Program-made: the position numbers and the translations under genes
The notes under the pieces: model-generated
Seen by the model: only the letters and a program-made list of their open reading frames with translations
Databases searched by the model: none
Told to the model about the DNA's origin: nothing
Part shown: in pieces, positions 52,192-62,485 of the stretch
Position numbering within the stretch: the stretch's first letter is position 1
Layout of the letters: every line of letters begins with the position of its first letter
Source: Acetobacteraceae bacterium ESL0709
GTDB lineage: Bacteria > Pseudomonadota > Alphaproteobacteria > Acetobacterales > Acetobacteraceae
Direction: 5' to 3'
DNA length: 64,000 bases
NCBI GenBank assembly: GCA_029433415.1
Contig: JAQTIA010000003.1
Coordinates: 558,001 to 622,000, forward strand

Positions 52192-54002
52192 CCTCGCGGA
52201 CAGAGCGTTTTCGTAAAGCCACTCTGGCGACATTACGCACGTTAAGCGGCGACGCCACTCTCACGCCTCCTGCCGGTCTGACCTTTGATAACGAGGCAGA
52301 CATGGATGAGGCACAACGCCTCAAGACGCGCGGCCTTACAGACGCGTACGCGCTAAAAACACGTTATCATGATCCCGACCTGCCCGTTCCCGTGATGTCA
52401 CCGGAAGCACGGCATATTTTCGATACGCTGGAACAGGCACGATGTGAAATTTACGGATCGCGTCATCTCGACGGAGTCAGGGCCAACCTGCATCACCGCC
52501 TTGTCGAAAGGGGAAAAATCCTCAAAGCACCTGAAATGACCACGCGTAAGGATATGCCTTCATCGCTGGCTCTTGAACTTCTGGCCAGAGAAAGCATGCT
52601 TGGATATGAATTCGGACCAGAGCTTGGCGAAACTGCCTTACAGCAATGGCGCAAATCACTCTCACCACAGGCCAAACTGGCCCTGCGCCATCTGGCAGAA
52701 ACACAATCCGATCAGAAAAAATTCATGCAGGCGGGGCAGGAACTTCTCGCATCTCTGGGACTCGTAAAAAAAGCAGCCCATGAAGCCGGTACGGATAATC
52801 CTCTACAGCAAACACAGGACGAGACCGGCGAATCACAGTCACAGGAAGGTTCTGACGATACCGCCTCGGAAGAAAGCGGGCAGCAAGCTGTTGCGACAGA
52901 ACAGGAAGACGACGCCAATACTGAAAGTGCCTCGCCCGGCTCTGATGAAATGGAGGCGCTCCTGACCGAGGGAGAGCAGGGAAACGAAGAAGCTGCTGGC
53001 CCTTCCCATGAAAAAGAAGAAAACTGCGCCCTGGACTCAGCCATATTTCCTGATGGCTATAAGATCTATACGCGCGAGTTTGATGAGATTATTCCCGCTG
53101 ACGAATTATGTGATGCGGAAGAACTCCATTTTCTGAGAGAACAGCTTGACCGCCAGCTTGAACAGACAAAAGAATTTGTCTCTCGTCTGGCACACAGGCT
53201 GCAAAGGCGCCTTCTCGCCCAGCAACAGCGCCATTGGAGCTTTGATGAGGAAGAGGGTATCCTTGATGCAGCGCGTCTGCCCCGCATCGTCAGCAACCCC
53301 TCCCTGCCTCTTTCATACAAGCTGGAAAGCAATATTGATTTCAAGGAAACAATCGTCACATTACTCATTGATAATTCGGGTTCCATGCGCGGCACTCCTA
53401 TTACAACTGCAGCCCTGTGCAGCGACATACTGGCCCGCACACTGGAACGGTGCGGCGTTAAGGTAGAACTCCTCGGTTTTACAACACGTGCCTGGAAGGG
53501 CGGACAAAGCCGCTATAAATGGACAGAAAACGGCAAACCTCCGAAACCTGGAAGGCTGAATGACCTGCGTCATATTATCTATAAATCGGCCGACATTCCC
53601 TGGAGACGGGCACGCCTCAATCTGGGACTGATGTTGCGGGACGGTTTGCTGAAAGAGAATATTGATGGTGAAGCTCTCTTATGGGCTTCACGCCGCCTCA
53701 GGAGTCGCCCTGAGCACAGACGCATCCTGATGGTCATTTCGGACGGCGCCCCCGTTGATGACAGTACTTCATCAGCCAATACACCTGATTATCTTGATGA
53801 CCATCTTCACAAGGTCATTGCCCGGTTAGAGGCTGATCTTGGCCTTGAATTGCTGGCCATTGGCATAGGGCATGACGTAACACGTTATTACGCCAATAGC
53901 GTCACTATAAGCTCTGCCGCTGATCTGGGAGATACGATGGTCAGTCAGCTGAGTGCGCTCTTTACGCCTTCGACAAAACGGCGCCGCACAGTAATGAACT
54001 AG
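52188..54002 (+). CDS. cobT: Aerobic cobaltochelatase subunit CobT
   Basis: Partner of CobS in the cobaltochelatase. It has an N-terminal CobT region (1-205), a strongly acidic, low-complexity segment (about 211-278, runs of Glu, Ser, Gln) and a C-terminal von Willebrand A domain with a MIDAS motif DNSGS at 395-399. The 604-residue length is normal. Its start overlaps the cobS stop by 4 bp. A DnaJ-like gene lies upstream. The sequence is intact with no frameshift. Confidence 0.92.
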   Translation: MTSRTERFRKATLATLRTLSGDATLTPPAGLTFDNEADMDEAQRLKTRGLTDAYALKTRYHDPDLPVPVMSPEARHIFDTLEQARCEIYGSRHLDGVRANLHHRLVERGKILKAPEMTTRKDMPSSLALELLARESMLGYEFGPELGETALQQWRKSLSPQAKLALRHLAETQSDQKKFMQAGQELLASLGLVKKAAHEAGTDNPLQQTQDETGESQSQEGSDDTASEESGQQAVATEQEDDANTESASPGSDEMEALLTEGEQGNEEAAGPSHEKEENCALDSAIFPDGYKIYTREFDEIIPADELCDAEELHFLREQLDRQLEQTKEFVSRLAHRLQRRLLAQQQRHWSFDEEEGILDAARLPRIVSNPSLPLSYKLESNIDFKETIVTLLIDNSGSMRGTPITTAALCSDILARTLERCGVKVELLGFTTRAWKGGQSRYKWTENGKPPKPGRLNDLRHIIYKSADIPWRRARLNLGLMLRDGLLKENIDGEALLWASRRLRSRPEHRRILMVISDGAPVDDSTSSANTPDYLDDHLHKVIARLEADLGLELLAIGIGHDVTRYYANSVTISSAADLGDTMVSQLSALFTPSTKRRRTVMN

Positions 54003-54081
54003 AATTATCAGATTATTTACCGTAAAATCCCGCAATCTTTGTTGCCAAAACATCCTTTTCAGGGAGCGTTACCGTTCTGTC

Positions 54082-54993
54082 ATGACTGTTTTTTCTCTCT
54101 CAGGGCTCCCTTTGCTAAAGGTTATATCGCGCCCGTTTTTTCTGGGAGCATCACTTTTCGTAAGCTACTTTTCTGTTTCCCAGTCTTATGGGCGGACTTT
54201 GGACCCCCTGCCAGAAAGCTGTTTCCGTTTCTCGTCAGAGCAGGACAAGGGTACGGGAAATAATCTGACAACAACCCACTTCCATGCCGAGCTGGTTGGC
54301 ACGGGATATTCAGTCGATGTCAGCACATCAGTATTGAAAGATCATAAAAACAAGCTTGATAGTGACGCTCTTATCCGCGTAAACGCTGCGGCAGCCTATG
54401 GCGTTCTGGTGGCCTATCATCACGACCTGCCCGAAAATTGCAAAAACACAGCTATCCCTGAAATCAATGAGGTCAAGGACACTTTGCCGGAAGCAACTTG
54501 GTCCAATATTACCATGACAAAACCCGACCACAGTTTCCATGTCAAGTCGGTCTATTTTAGGATTATCAGCACCTCCCCGCAAATTCGTGCACAGATCATC
54601 GCCAAGGGGCTGCACGATACGATTTACCCGCTTTTCCCGCAAAATGCCTCTGCTGATATCTCCATGGACCCCTCAACAAGGCTGCCTTTCAATTTCACTA
54701 TCAATAGTCTGCATACCGCCATAGATGACAGCCAGATTGATGGCAGCGGCATTGTCCATGCAGCGGGCGACCTGCCCAATTCCTTTGCCAAGATTCACCT
54801 GAGCATCACTGAAATTGGCAAGTTGATTGACCATCTCAGTCGCGTGGCACCCGTGAAGGTTACTGCGGCCTTCCTGGTGGCCCGTCTGATGGGCGACCGC
54901 GAACCCAACCATCGCACCGGCTGGACCGTCACGCTGGATAATTCAAAAGTACGCGTCAATGGCAAGACATTGCCAATAAATTTCCAGCACTAA
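54082..54993 (+). CDS. Exported protein of unknown function (303 residues)
   Basis: Not recognised with confidence. The N-terminus (residues 1-37) has a hydrophobic segment ending near SYG, fitting a signal peptide or anchor. The mature part is soluble, mixed alpha/beta, with one Cys pair possible (SCFRF and ENCKN). It contains AYGVLVAYHHDLPENC, FHVKSVYFRIISTSPQ and INSLHTAIDDSQIDGSGI. A periplasmic DUF2125-like protein would be a possible family but I cannot show it. It starts 79 bp after cobT and is convergent with dnaE 7 bp beyond its end. Confidence 0.6.
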   Translation: MTVFSLSGLPLLKVISRPFFLGASLFVSYFSVSQSYGRTLDPLPESCFRFSSEQDKGTGNNLTTTHFHAELVGTGYSVDVSTSVLKDHKNKLDSDALIRVNAAAAYGVLVAYHHDLPENCKNTAIPEINEVKDTLPEATWSNITMTKPDHSFHVKSVYFRIISTSPQIRAQIIAKGLHDTIYPLFPQNASADISMDPSTRLPFNFTINSLHTAIDDSQIDGSGIVHAAGDLPNSFAKIHLSITEIGKLIDHLSRVAPVKVTAAFLVARLMGDREPNHRTGWTVTLDNSKVRVNGKTLPINFQH

Positions 54994-55000
54994 ACCCCAC

Positions 55001-58000
55001 TTAATGATGTTCCAAGCGGCTTATCCTGCCCAGTGTTGCCAGTTTCTCTGCCAGACGTGGCGTGACTTTGTAATGCTGGGGCAGGATAATCTCGACGTCC
55101 CTTGTCTCTTCCATGGCAGGCATAAGCACGATGCGTCCCTTGCCACCAACGCAGTCTTTCAGCACATCATCCAGCTCATCAAGGGCTGCTTCATCATCAA
55201 ACCAGAGACGGATTTCAGCTTTTTCAGCCTCGGCCGCTTTCTCCAGATCCATAACGGACTGAGCGGTAATACGTAGCGCGTCCCCATCAAGTTTCAGATC
55301 GGCTGTCACCATCACGGCCTGACCTGTAACCAAAAGATCACGACAAGCTTCAAGCGTTTCCGAGAACAGCGTGACCTCGCAGCTCCCGCTACTGTCTGTC
55401 AACGTCACCCAAGCCATTTTCTTGCCTGTACGAGTGGGACGTTCCTTTTTATCAACGACGCAACCGGCAATCTTGACCCTTGTCGCACCTGTCTCGGCAA
55501 GTCTTTCAAGAGTGGCCGCAGGAGTACTGCCCATACGACGCAGGACAGGGCGATAGGCATCAAGGGGATGAGCACTCATGTGAAAACCAACCACTGAAGA
55601 TTCCTGCGACAGGCGTTCAAAATCGGGCCAGGGCTTTACCGACTTCAGATGCAAAATCTCGCGCATGGGTCCCTCGGCGCTACCAAAAAGTCCTGCCTGC
55701 CCTGCCTGACGTTCCCGCGCTTTCTCCTGTGCGCGGCGCATGATTAACTCCGCATTGGCAAACACTATGTGACGATCACTGACCAAAGTCTCAAAAGCTC
55801 CTGCTTTAGCAAGACTTTCAATCTGGATTTTATTCAGATTTTTCGCCTGACAGCGTTCCGCAAAATCGGTAATATCCCTGAAAGGCTTATCGCCCCTGTC
55901 TCTGACCAGCCCTTCCATCGCTGTAGCGCCGACACGTTTGATGGCAGAAAGCGCGTAACGAATTGCCAGACGACCATCTTCAAGCTTTTCAATAGAGAAG
56001 TCGGCCTGTGAACGGTTAATATCGACAGGCAAAATGGGAATTTCCATTCTTTTTGCTTCCTGACAAAGAGCAGCCAGCTTCTCGGTCTTTTCACGCGCCA
56101 GAGACATACAGCCTGCCAGAAAGGCCACAGGGTAATTCGCCTTCATCCAGGCTGTCTGATAGGAAACCAGCGCATAAGCTGCCGCGTGGGATTTATTAAA
56201 GCCGTAATCAGCAAATTTGGCCATCAGATCAAAAACTTCTTCAGCTTTCTCTGAAGGGATGCCTCTTTTGGTCGCCCCTTCACAAAAAATGGCGCGCTGT
56301 TTTTCCATCTCGGATGCGATTTTCTTGCCCATGGCACGCCGCAAAAGATCTGCGCCGCCCAGACTATATCCTGCCATTTTCTGGGCAATCTGCATAACCT
56401 GTTCCTGATAGACCATGATACCATAGGTCTCTTCAAGAATAGGGCGGATCTCTTCATGAGGTGGCGCCCATGGTTCACCATGTTTGCGGCGGCAATATTC
56501 CGGGATATTGGCCATCGGACCGGGACGATAGAGCGACACCCCGGCAATCAGATCTTCCAGCCGACTTGCCTCCATCTGCTTGAGCATGTCCCGCATACCG
56601 GCACCTTCAAACTGAAACACACCAGCCGTATCGCCACGTGCCAGCATATCGAAGGTTTTTTTATCATTGAGCGGGATATGGGAGAGGTCAACTTCCGTGC
56701 CCATCTCCTTGAGAAAATCAACGCCCCTTTTCAGAATAGTCAGGGTCGTTAGCCCCAGAAAATCGAATTTGACGAGACCAGCCTGCTCCACATATTTCAT
56801 ATTATATTGCGTCACCAGCATGTCACTGCGCGGATCTCGGTAGAGCGGCACCAGCTTGACAAGTTCCCTGTCGCCAATCACCACACCTGCGGCATGGGTC
56901 GAAGCATGACGATAAAGCCCTTCAAGCTGAAGCGCGATTTCAAGAAGACGTCTGATCGTCTCATCATCATCGCGCATCTGCTGAAGGCGTGGCTCCTCCT
57001 CAATCGCCTTGGCAAGAGGCGTAGGCTTGGCTGGATTATTGGGAATCAGCTCAGCCACTTTATTAACCTGGCCGTAGGGCAGACCCAACACGCGGCCGAC
57101 ATCACGAACCGCTGCCTTGGCCTGCAATTTACCAAAAGTGATAATTTGCGCGACCTGACTGGCGCCATATTCCCGCCGGACGTAGCGAATGACCTCATCG
57201 CGCCTGTCCTGGCAGAAATCAATATCGAAATCCGGCATAGACACGCGCTCGGGATTGAGAAAACGCTCGAACAGAAGACCAAAAGGCAGAGGGTCAATAT
57301 CAGTGATTGTCAAGGCATAAGCCACAAGGGAACCTGCCCCCGAACCACGCCCCGGCCCTACGGGAATATTTTGCGATTTTGCCCACTGAATAAAATCAGC
57401 AACGATCAGGAAGTAGCCAGGGAATCCCATACGGGCAATAATATCGAGCTCAGTCTTGAGGCGCTCTTCATACTCTGCTCGTTTTTCCTCTCCATCCTGC
57501 ATGACGGCAAGGCGTTTCTCCAGCCCTTCCCATGCCATGGCCCGCAGTGTTTCCTCTTCCGTACTGCCTTCCCGCACTTTGGGACAAACCGGCAGAAGAG
57601 GCTTACGGGTTGAAGCTGCCACAGCGCACATTTTGGCAATCGTGACGGTATTTTCGCACGCATCTGGCAAATCACCGAACAGATCACACATAGTCTGCTG
57701 GCTTTTAAACCATGCCTCTGGAGAAACGCGCCAGCGATCCCCTTCCGCCATTGTACGGCCCTGCGCAATACAGAGCAGAGCATCATGAGCTTCATGGAGA
57801 GCAGGAGTCGGAAAAAAACATTCATTTGTCGCAACAAGCGGCAAACCCATTTCGTCGGCAAGACGGACCAAGGCTGGCTCCGTAATCGCCTCTCCCTGTT
57901 CATTCAGGCGATTAAGTTCAATAGCTACGCGCCCCCTGAAACTCTCATTCAGGCGAATGAGAAGCTGACGCGCCTTGTCTTCCTGCTCAGATTGTAAAAG

Positions 58001-58426
58001 GCGATTCAGGGTGCCTCGATTTCCTCCTGTCAGCAGAAACAGACCCTGAGCCCGCTTACATAAAAGCTCGACAGAAACGGTCGGATCAGCAGGGTCACCC
58101 TCCAGAAAACCTGCTGAAGACAAATATTGAAGATTTTCCAGCCCCTCTTCTGTCTGCGCCAGGACGACAAGGGGCTCGCCCAGAGCGCCCACTTTTTCGC
58201 TGTGAGACGGCAGAGCCAGCTGACAGCCTATGACCGGTTGTACGCCAGCCTTCTTGCAGGCGAGGGAAAATTCAAGCGCACCAAACAGATTGCCGCTATC
58301 AGTCAAGGCGAGTGCCGGCATCTCGTTTTTAACGGCAAGGGCAACCAGATCAGCGACCCGGATCGCCCCCTGACTTAGGGAATATGCGGAATGATTACGA
58401 AGATGGAGGAAACGGGGCTTTGTCAT
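55001..58426 (-). CDS. dnaE: DNA polymerase III alpha subunit
   Basis: Catalytic subunit of the replicative DNA polymerase. N-terminal PHP domain (LRNHSAYSLSQG onward), polymerase core with GPGRGSGAGS (357-366) and catalytic PDFDID (398-403), a helix-hairpin-helix and OB domain near the end (VVDKKERPTRTGKKMAWVTLTD). It has 1141 residues, normal size. In the PHP domain the usual Asp-His is replaced by TDSGN (42-46), so its metal site is probably inactive. It follows the CBS-BON gene by 46 bp. dnaQ and holB, other holoenzyme parts, are elsewhere in the window. Confidence 0.95.
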   Translation of the reverse strand: MTKPRFLHLRNHSAYSLSQGAIRVADLVALAVKNEMPALALTDSGNLFGALEFSLACKKAGVQPVIGCQLALPSHSEKVGALGEPLVVLAQTEEGLENLQYLSSAGFLEGDPADPTVSVELLCKRAQGLFLLTGGNRGTLNRLLQSEQEDKARQLLIRLNESFRGRVAIELNRLNEQGEAITEPALVRLADEMGLPLVATNECFFPTPALHEAHDALLCIAQGRTMAEGDRWRVSPEAWFKSQQTMCDLFGDLPDACENTVTIAKMCAVAASTRKPLLPVCPKVREGSTEEETLRAMAWEGLEKRLAVMQDGEEKRAEYEERLKTELDIIARMGFPGYFLIVADFIQWAKSQNIPVGPGRGSGAGSLVAYALTITDIDPLPFGLLFERFLNPERVSMPDFDIDFCQDRRDEVIRYVRREYGASQVAQIITFGKLQAKAAVRDVGRVLGLPYGQVNKVAELIPNNPAKPTPLAKAIEEEPRLQQMRDDDETIRRLLEIALQLEGLYRHASTHAAGVVIGDRELVKLVPLYRDPRSDMLVTQYNMKYVEQAGLVKFDFLGLTTLTILKRGVDFLKEMGTEVDLSHIPLNDKKTFDMLARGDTAGVFQFEGAGMRDMLKQMEASRLEDLIAGVSLYRPGPMANIPEYCRRKHGEPWAPPHEEIRPILEETYGIMVYQEQVMQIAQKMAGYSLGGADLLRRAMGKKIASEMEKQRAIFCEGATKRGIPSEKAEEVFDLMAKFADYGFNKSHAAAYALVSYQTAWMKANYPVAFLAGCMSLAREKTEKLAALCQEAKRMEIPILPVDINRSQADFSIEKLEDGRLAIRYALSAIKRVGATAMEGLVRDRGDKPFRDITDFAERCQAKNLNKIQIESLAKAGAFETLVSDRHIVFANAELIMRRAQEKARERQAGQAGLFGSAEGPMREILHLKSVKPWPDFERLSQESSVVGFHMSAHPLDAYRPVLRRMGSTPAATLERLAETGATRVKIAGCVVDKKERPTRTGKKMAWVTLTDSSGSCEVTLFSETLEACRDLLVTGQAVMVTADLKLDGDALRITAQSVMDLEKAAEAEKAEIRLWFDDEAALDELDDVLKDCVGGKGRIVLMPAMEETRDVEIILPQHYKVTPRLAEKLATLGRISRLEHH

Positions 58427-58472
58427 GGCCCCGTTATATCATGCCCCTCTCTCTTCCGTTAAGGGAATTGCC

Positions 58473-59189
58473 TTAATACCATTGCTGAGCCAACAATTCC
58501 TTGGGACGTGCATAACCTACTCCGGGCTTGAGAAGATAAGTGCGGTCCTGTACGGAGGTAACACCGGGAATATTTTCTGACAGCACACGCATGGCGTGAA
58601 TATCCACCATATCACGTGAAGCACCTTCCCAAGTCACACAGCCATTTTCAACCTTGAATGTCACATCTGCTGCCCATTTGACCGTACCCAGAACGTCATG
58701 AAGCCGCTGCGTAATCTGTTCATCACTTAACGGCTCTTTTTTCTCCTCAAGCTTCTCGCGCAGGACTCTCATGACATCACGCCCACTGATGACACCCACC
58801 AGACGTGAATCCTGTGTAACATAAAGGCGATGAATCGCCTTGTGACGCATGATCTCAATGGCCTCGTTCAGAGGTGTCTCTGGAGGAATGGAAATCGGCC
58901 CGCGCGTCATGACATCGCACACCTGACGACCATAAAGATGGATGAAAATACGGGCATTATCCTCATGCGTAAAACGTGAGAAAAATCCCTCAGGCACCGC
59001 TCCCGTATCCAGCTCGGAACGCCAGAGAAGATCCGTTGAACTGACAACGCCAACGAGCTCTCCTTCATCCGTAACCACTGGAAGGGCCCCGATTCCTTTC
59101 TCATCCATAATGTTAATAGCAGAGGTGAGCGGCTCAGTAGGCCCTATATGCAGTACATTTGTATGCATTACTTCGCTGACGGTACGCAT
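58473..59189 (-). CDS. CBS-domain pair with C-terminal BON domain
   Basis: Cytoplasmic regulatory-type protein. Two CBS motifs are visible: VLHIGPTEPLTSAINIMDEKG with GALPVVTDEGELVGVVSS (about 13-50), and GPISIPPETPLNEAIEIMRHK with RLYVTQDSRLVGVISGRD (about 98-135). These bind adenine nucleotides in other proteins. The C-terminal 150-225 is BON-like (VTFKVENGCVTWEGASRD). The combination is found in some proteobacteria, but the role is unknown. It lies between lolD and dnaE, 34 bp below lolD and 46 bp above dnaE. Confidence 0.8.
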   Translation of the reverse strand: MRTVSEVMHTNVLHIGPTEPLTSAINIMDEKGIGALPVVTDEGELVGVVSSTDLLWRSELDTGAVPEGFFSRFTHEDNARIFIHLYGRQVCDVMTRGPISIPPETPLNEAIEIMRHKAIHRLYVTQDSRLVGVISGRDVMRVLREKLEEKKEPLSDEQITQRLHDVLGTVKWAADVTFKVENGCVTWEGASRDMVDIHAMRVLSENIPGVTSVQDRTYLLKPGVGYARPKELLAQQWY

Positions 59190-59223
59190 TATGTTTGTCC
59201 TCTTCAGTCTCGGTCAGGAGACT

Positions 59224-59916
59224 CTAAAAATTACCTAGGACAATCTTACCACTTTTTAAAGTAACTGTACGATCCATTGCAGCTGCCAACGATTCGTTAT
59301 GTGTGGCTATCAAAGCTGCAACACCTTCTTCACGCACAGCGCGCATCAGCTCTTTGAAGACAAGCTCGGCTGTATGAACGTCCAGATTCCCGGTTGGTTC
59401 ATCTGCCAGAAGAATGGAGGGCCTGTTCGCCAGAGCGCGTGCAATGGCCGTACGCTGCTTTTCTCCTCCTGACATCTGACCCGGCAGAAAGTCGAGACGA
59501 TGTTGGAGACCAAAACGGGCCAACAGATCATCAGCGCGTTCCTGCGCCTTATAGCGGCTTGTACCAGCCGCCATGAGAGGCAGCATCACATTTTCGCGCG
59601 CTGTAAATTCACCAAGAAGATGATGGAACTGATAGACAAATCCGATTTCATCCCGCCGTAAGGCCGTACGCCCTTTATCTCCTAGCTTATGGGTCGAAAA
59701 TCCTTCAATGATAACCTCACCTTCATCCGGTGCCTCAAGCAGGCCAGCCAGATGAAGCAGGGTCGATTTTCCCGTCCCACTAGGGGCCACAAGAGCAACG
59801 ATTTCACCCTTTTTTAAAGCAAAGTCTGCCCCTGACAAAACCTCTATCGTCTCTTCACCTGAGGTAAAGCGCCTGACGAGCTTTTTAAGCTCAAGAACGA
59901 CAGGAAACTCACTCAT
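59224..59916 (-). CDS. lolD: Lipoprotein release ATPase LolD
   Basis: ABC ATPase driving extraction of lipoproteins from the inner membrane to LolA. Walker [10 protein letters not shown] is at 44-52, the ABC signature [15 protein letters not shown] and Walker [13 protein letters not shown] follow. The 230-residue length suits LolD. Its start overlaps the lolC end by 8 bp, so ATPase and permease are coupled. LolA paralogues are at 0.06 and 49.5 kb. Confidence 0.92.
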   Translation of the reverse strand: MSEFPVVLELKKLVRRFTSGEETIEVLSGADFALKKGEIVALVAPSGTGKSTLLHLAGLLEAPDEGEVIIEGFSTHKLGDKGRTALRRDEIGFVYQFHHLLGEFTARENVMLPLMAAGTSRYKAQERADDLLARFGLQHRLDFLPGQMSGGEKQRTAIARALANRPSILLADEPTGNLDVHTAELVFKELMRAVREEGVAALIATHNESLAAAMDRTVTLKSGKIVLGNF

Positions 59917-61156
59917 TGCGCAATGCCTCTACCGGATCTGTCTTTGCAGCCCGCCATGAAGGATAGAGAGTCGCCAACAGGGAAAGCAGAAGAGACAGGA
60001 CCAGGACCTCCGTCACCTGCGACCAGACCAGATGGGCAGGCAGACGGGACAAAAAATAGACCTCAGGGTTAAAGAGATTCGTCCCGGTCAGCGATTCCAG
60101 TGCATGTCGGATACGTTCGATATTCAGCGAGAATGAAATTCCCAGAATCGCCCCCAAAGCCGTCCCCACAACACCAACAGATGCGCCACACATCAGGAAA
60201 ATGCGCATCACCGCCCCGCGGCTGACACCAAATGTCCGCAAAACAGCGATATCACGCGTCTTGTCTTTCACCATCATAATCAGCGAAGAGATGACGTTAA
60301 AAGCCGCTACAAGAATGATAAGCGTAAGGATCAGGAACATCACATTCTGCTCGACATTCACTGCATCCAGAAAGCCATTGGCGCTTTGCGTCCAGTCCAT
60401 GACATTCAAACGAGGATCATTGAGCATGTCCACAATCCGATGTGTTACAGTCTGCACATGAAGGGGATCAGACGTATTGACCTGAATGAGGGAAACACTG
60501 TCACCCATCAGCAGAAACTTTTGTGAAGCCGCTAACGGCATAATAATGATATTGCTGTTATAATCATTCCAGTTGGCATCAAAAATGGCCGCAACTTTTA
60601 CGCTCCGCACACGCGGCATCGTTCCAAAAGGCGTCGCCTGCCCATTTGGAGAAAGGATCGTCAGGGTCGAACCTACATGCACCCCGGCACGTTCGGCCAT
60701 GGTAATGCCGATGGCCACAGAATCGTCATCCCCAAGTTGATCGAAACTGCCCTCAACAATACCGCTGCTTAACGCGGTCCAGGATTTCAGATCAGAAGGT
60801 TCAACACCCTGCAATTCAGCTCCTGTGGAATAATGAGGAGCCTCAACCAGCACCGTCCCCTGTGTCATGGGGATAGCCTGCGTCACGCCGGGGACCTGAC
60901 GGATAATCAACGTATCATCAGAATAGTTCTTGAGAGGCTGCCCATAACCATAGACGCTCAGATCGCCATGCAACCCCAATATCCGTCCCATTAAATCAGC
61001 CTTGAAGCCGTTCATCACCGCCATGACAATGATGAGCGTCGCCACTCCAAGGGCGATACCAATCAGGGAGAAGAACGCAATGATTGAAGCAAAACGTTCC
61101 CCCTTGCGGGCACGAAGATAACGCAGGGCTACAAGACGCTCGAAGCGACCAAACAT
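59909..61156 (-). CDS. lolC: Lipoprotein-release permease LolC/LolE
   Basis: Four-helix permease of the LolCDE complex. Helix 1 is at about 22-45 ([29 protein letters not shown]), then a large periplasmic domain with [10 protein letters not shown], and three more helices near 270-300, 315-340 and 370-395 (FtsX-like part). The product is 415 residues. Only one such gene is present, so it likely forms a homodimer, as in alphaproteobacteria. It begins directly after the proS stop. Confidence 0.9.
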   Translation of the reverse strand: MFGRFERLVALRYLRARKGERFASIIAFFSLIGIALGVATLIIVMAVMNGFKADLMGRILGLHGDLSVYGYGQPLKNYSDDTLIIRQVPGVTQAIPMTQGTVLVEAPHYSTGAELQGVEPSDLKSWTALSSGIVEGSFDQLGDDDSVAIGITMAERAGVHVGSTLTILSPNGQATPFGTMPRVRSVKVAAIFDANWNDYNSNIIIMPLAASQKFLLMGDSVSLIQVNTSDPLHVQTVTHRIVDMLNDPRLNVMDWTQSANGFLDAVNVEQNVMFLILTLIILVAAFNVISSLIMMVKDKTRDIAVLRTFGVSRGAVMRIFLMCGASVGVVGTALGAILGISFSLNIERIRHALESLTGTNLFNPEVYFLSRLPAHLVWSQVTEVLVLSLLLSLLATLYPSWRAAKTDPVEALRNE

Positions 61157-62473
61157 CTAACGAAGTCCGATTTTACTGACAGCCTCGTCAAAAGGCAGTT
61201 CAAAACGCTCACCCGTTGCACGATCCTTAAGTTCAATTGTACGCGTCTTGGCACCACGCGGCCCGATAATAGCCTGCCAGGGATGCCCCATCAGATCAGC
61301 ATCATTGAATTTGACGCCCGCACGCTCCGCGCGGTCATCATAAAGAATGGCCTCGGGATCAAGCGCATAGATTTCTTCACAAAGCTGATCACATGCTTCG
61401 TCACCGGGACGAAGATTAAGGAGCGCTGCCTTATAGGGTGCCACTTCCTTTGGCCAGATAATCCCTGCGTCGTCATGAGAGGCCTCAATAATGGCTCCCA
61501 CAAGACGGGACACACCTATGCCGTAGGAGCCCATATGAGGGTAGAACGGTGTGCCATCAGGTCCGCTGACCTCAACGCCCATGGATTCGGTATATTTCGT
61601 GCCAAAATAGAAAATATGGCCAACCTCGATACCACGTCCTTCCCGGCGTTTTTCCGCAGGAATAAGCTGCCAGGCACCGTCATCATGCTTTTCATCCGTG
61701 GCCGAATAAGTTTTCGCCACAAGAGATTTCAGCGTTTCAAGATCTTCATCTTTTCCGGGATCAAGTGACATATCCTGCCAATCCATTGCTTCCCAGTCAC
61801 TGTCGTAGAAAACGCCACTCTCACCTGTCGGAGCCAGAACTAGGAATTCATGGCTGAGTTCACCGCCAATTGGCCCTGTATCGGCTGCCATAGGCACTGC
61901 CTGTACACCAAGACGACGGAAAATACGCAAATATGAAAGCATAACCCTATAATAGCTTTTCTCAGCCTCCTCATAGGACACATCAAAAGAATAGCCATCT
62001 TTCATATAGAATTCGCGCCCGCGCATAACACCAAAGCGTGGACGGATCTCATCACGAAACTTCCACTGAATGTGATAGAGCATTTTGGGAAGTTCTTTAT
62101 AGGATTTGACCGTTGCTCCGAAAATATCGGTAATCATTTCCTCATTGGTCGGGCCATAGAGCATTTCACGCTTGTGACGATCCTGAATACGCAGCATTTC
62201 GGGACCGTAAGCATCATAACGCCCCGAACGCTTCCATAAATCAGCCGATTGTAATGTGGGCATCAGAATTTCTTCCGCCCCAATAGCATCCTGCTCTTCA
62301 CGCACAATCTGAGCGATATTGCGCAACACACGCAGCCCGGCAGGTAACCAGGCATAAATGCCTGCCGAGGTCTGACGAACCAGCCCCGCGCGCAGCATAA
62401 GACGATGCGAAGCGATCTGCGCCTCGGCAGGCACTTCTTTCAATGTAGGCTGATAAGCTTTAGTTAAACGCAT
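61157..62473 (-). CDS. proS: Prolyl-tRNA synthetase (short form)
   Basis: Class II synthetase charging tRNA(Pro). Class II motifs are visible in [16 protein letters not shown] (motif 1 region), [20 protein letters not shown] (motif 2) and [16 protein letters not shown] (motif 3); the C-terminal anticodon-binding domain has [15 protein letters not shown]. The 438-residue alphaproteobacterial form lacks the editing insertion of the long type. It is adjacent to lolC with no gap and 12 bp below the RNase J gene. Confidence 0.93.
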   Translation of the reverse strand: MRLTKAYQPTLKEVPAEAQIASHRLMLRAGLVRQTSAGIYAWLPAGLRVLRNIAQIVREEQDAIGAEEILMPTLQSADLWKRSGRYDAYGPEMLRIQDRHKREMLYGPTNEEMITDIFGATVKSYKELPKMLYHIQWKFRDEIRPRFGVMRGREFYMKDGYSFDVSYEEAEKSYYRVMLSYLRIFRRLGVQAVPMAADTGPIGGELSHEFLVLAPTGESGVFYDSDWEAMDWQDMSLDPGKDEDLETLKSLVAKTYSATDEKHDDGAWQLIPAEKRREGRGIEVGHIFYFGTKYTESMGVEVSGPDGTPFYPHMGSYGIGVSRLVGAIIEASHDDAGIIWPKEVAPYKAALLNLRPGDEACDQLCEEIYALDPEAILYDDRAERAGVKFNDADLMGHPWQAIIGPRGAKTRTIELKDRATGERFELPFDEAVSKIGLR

Positions 62474-62485
62474 GAAGGTCTATCC

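Noticed and set aside
52818-53025. Low-complexity acidic region suggesting a damaged gene
   Set aside because: It is the normal acidic linker of CobT between its N-terminal region and von Willebrand A domain; the frame is intact.
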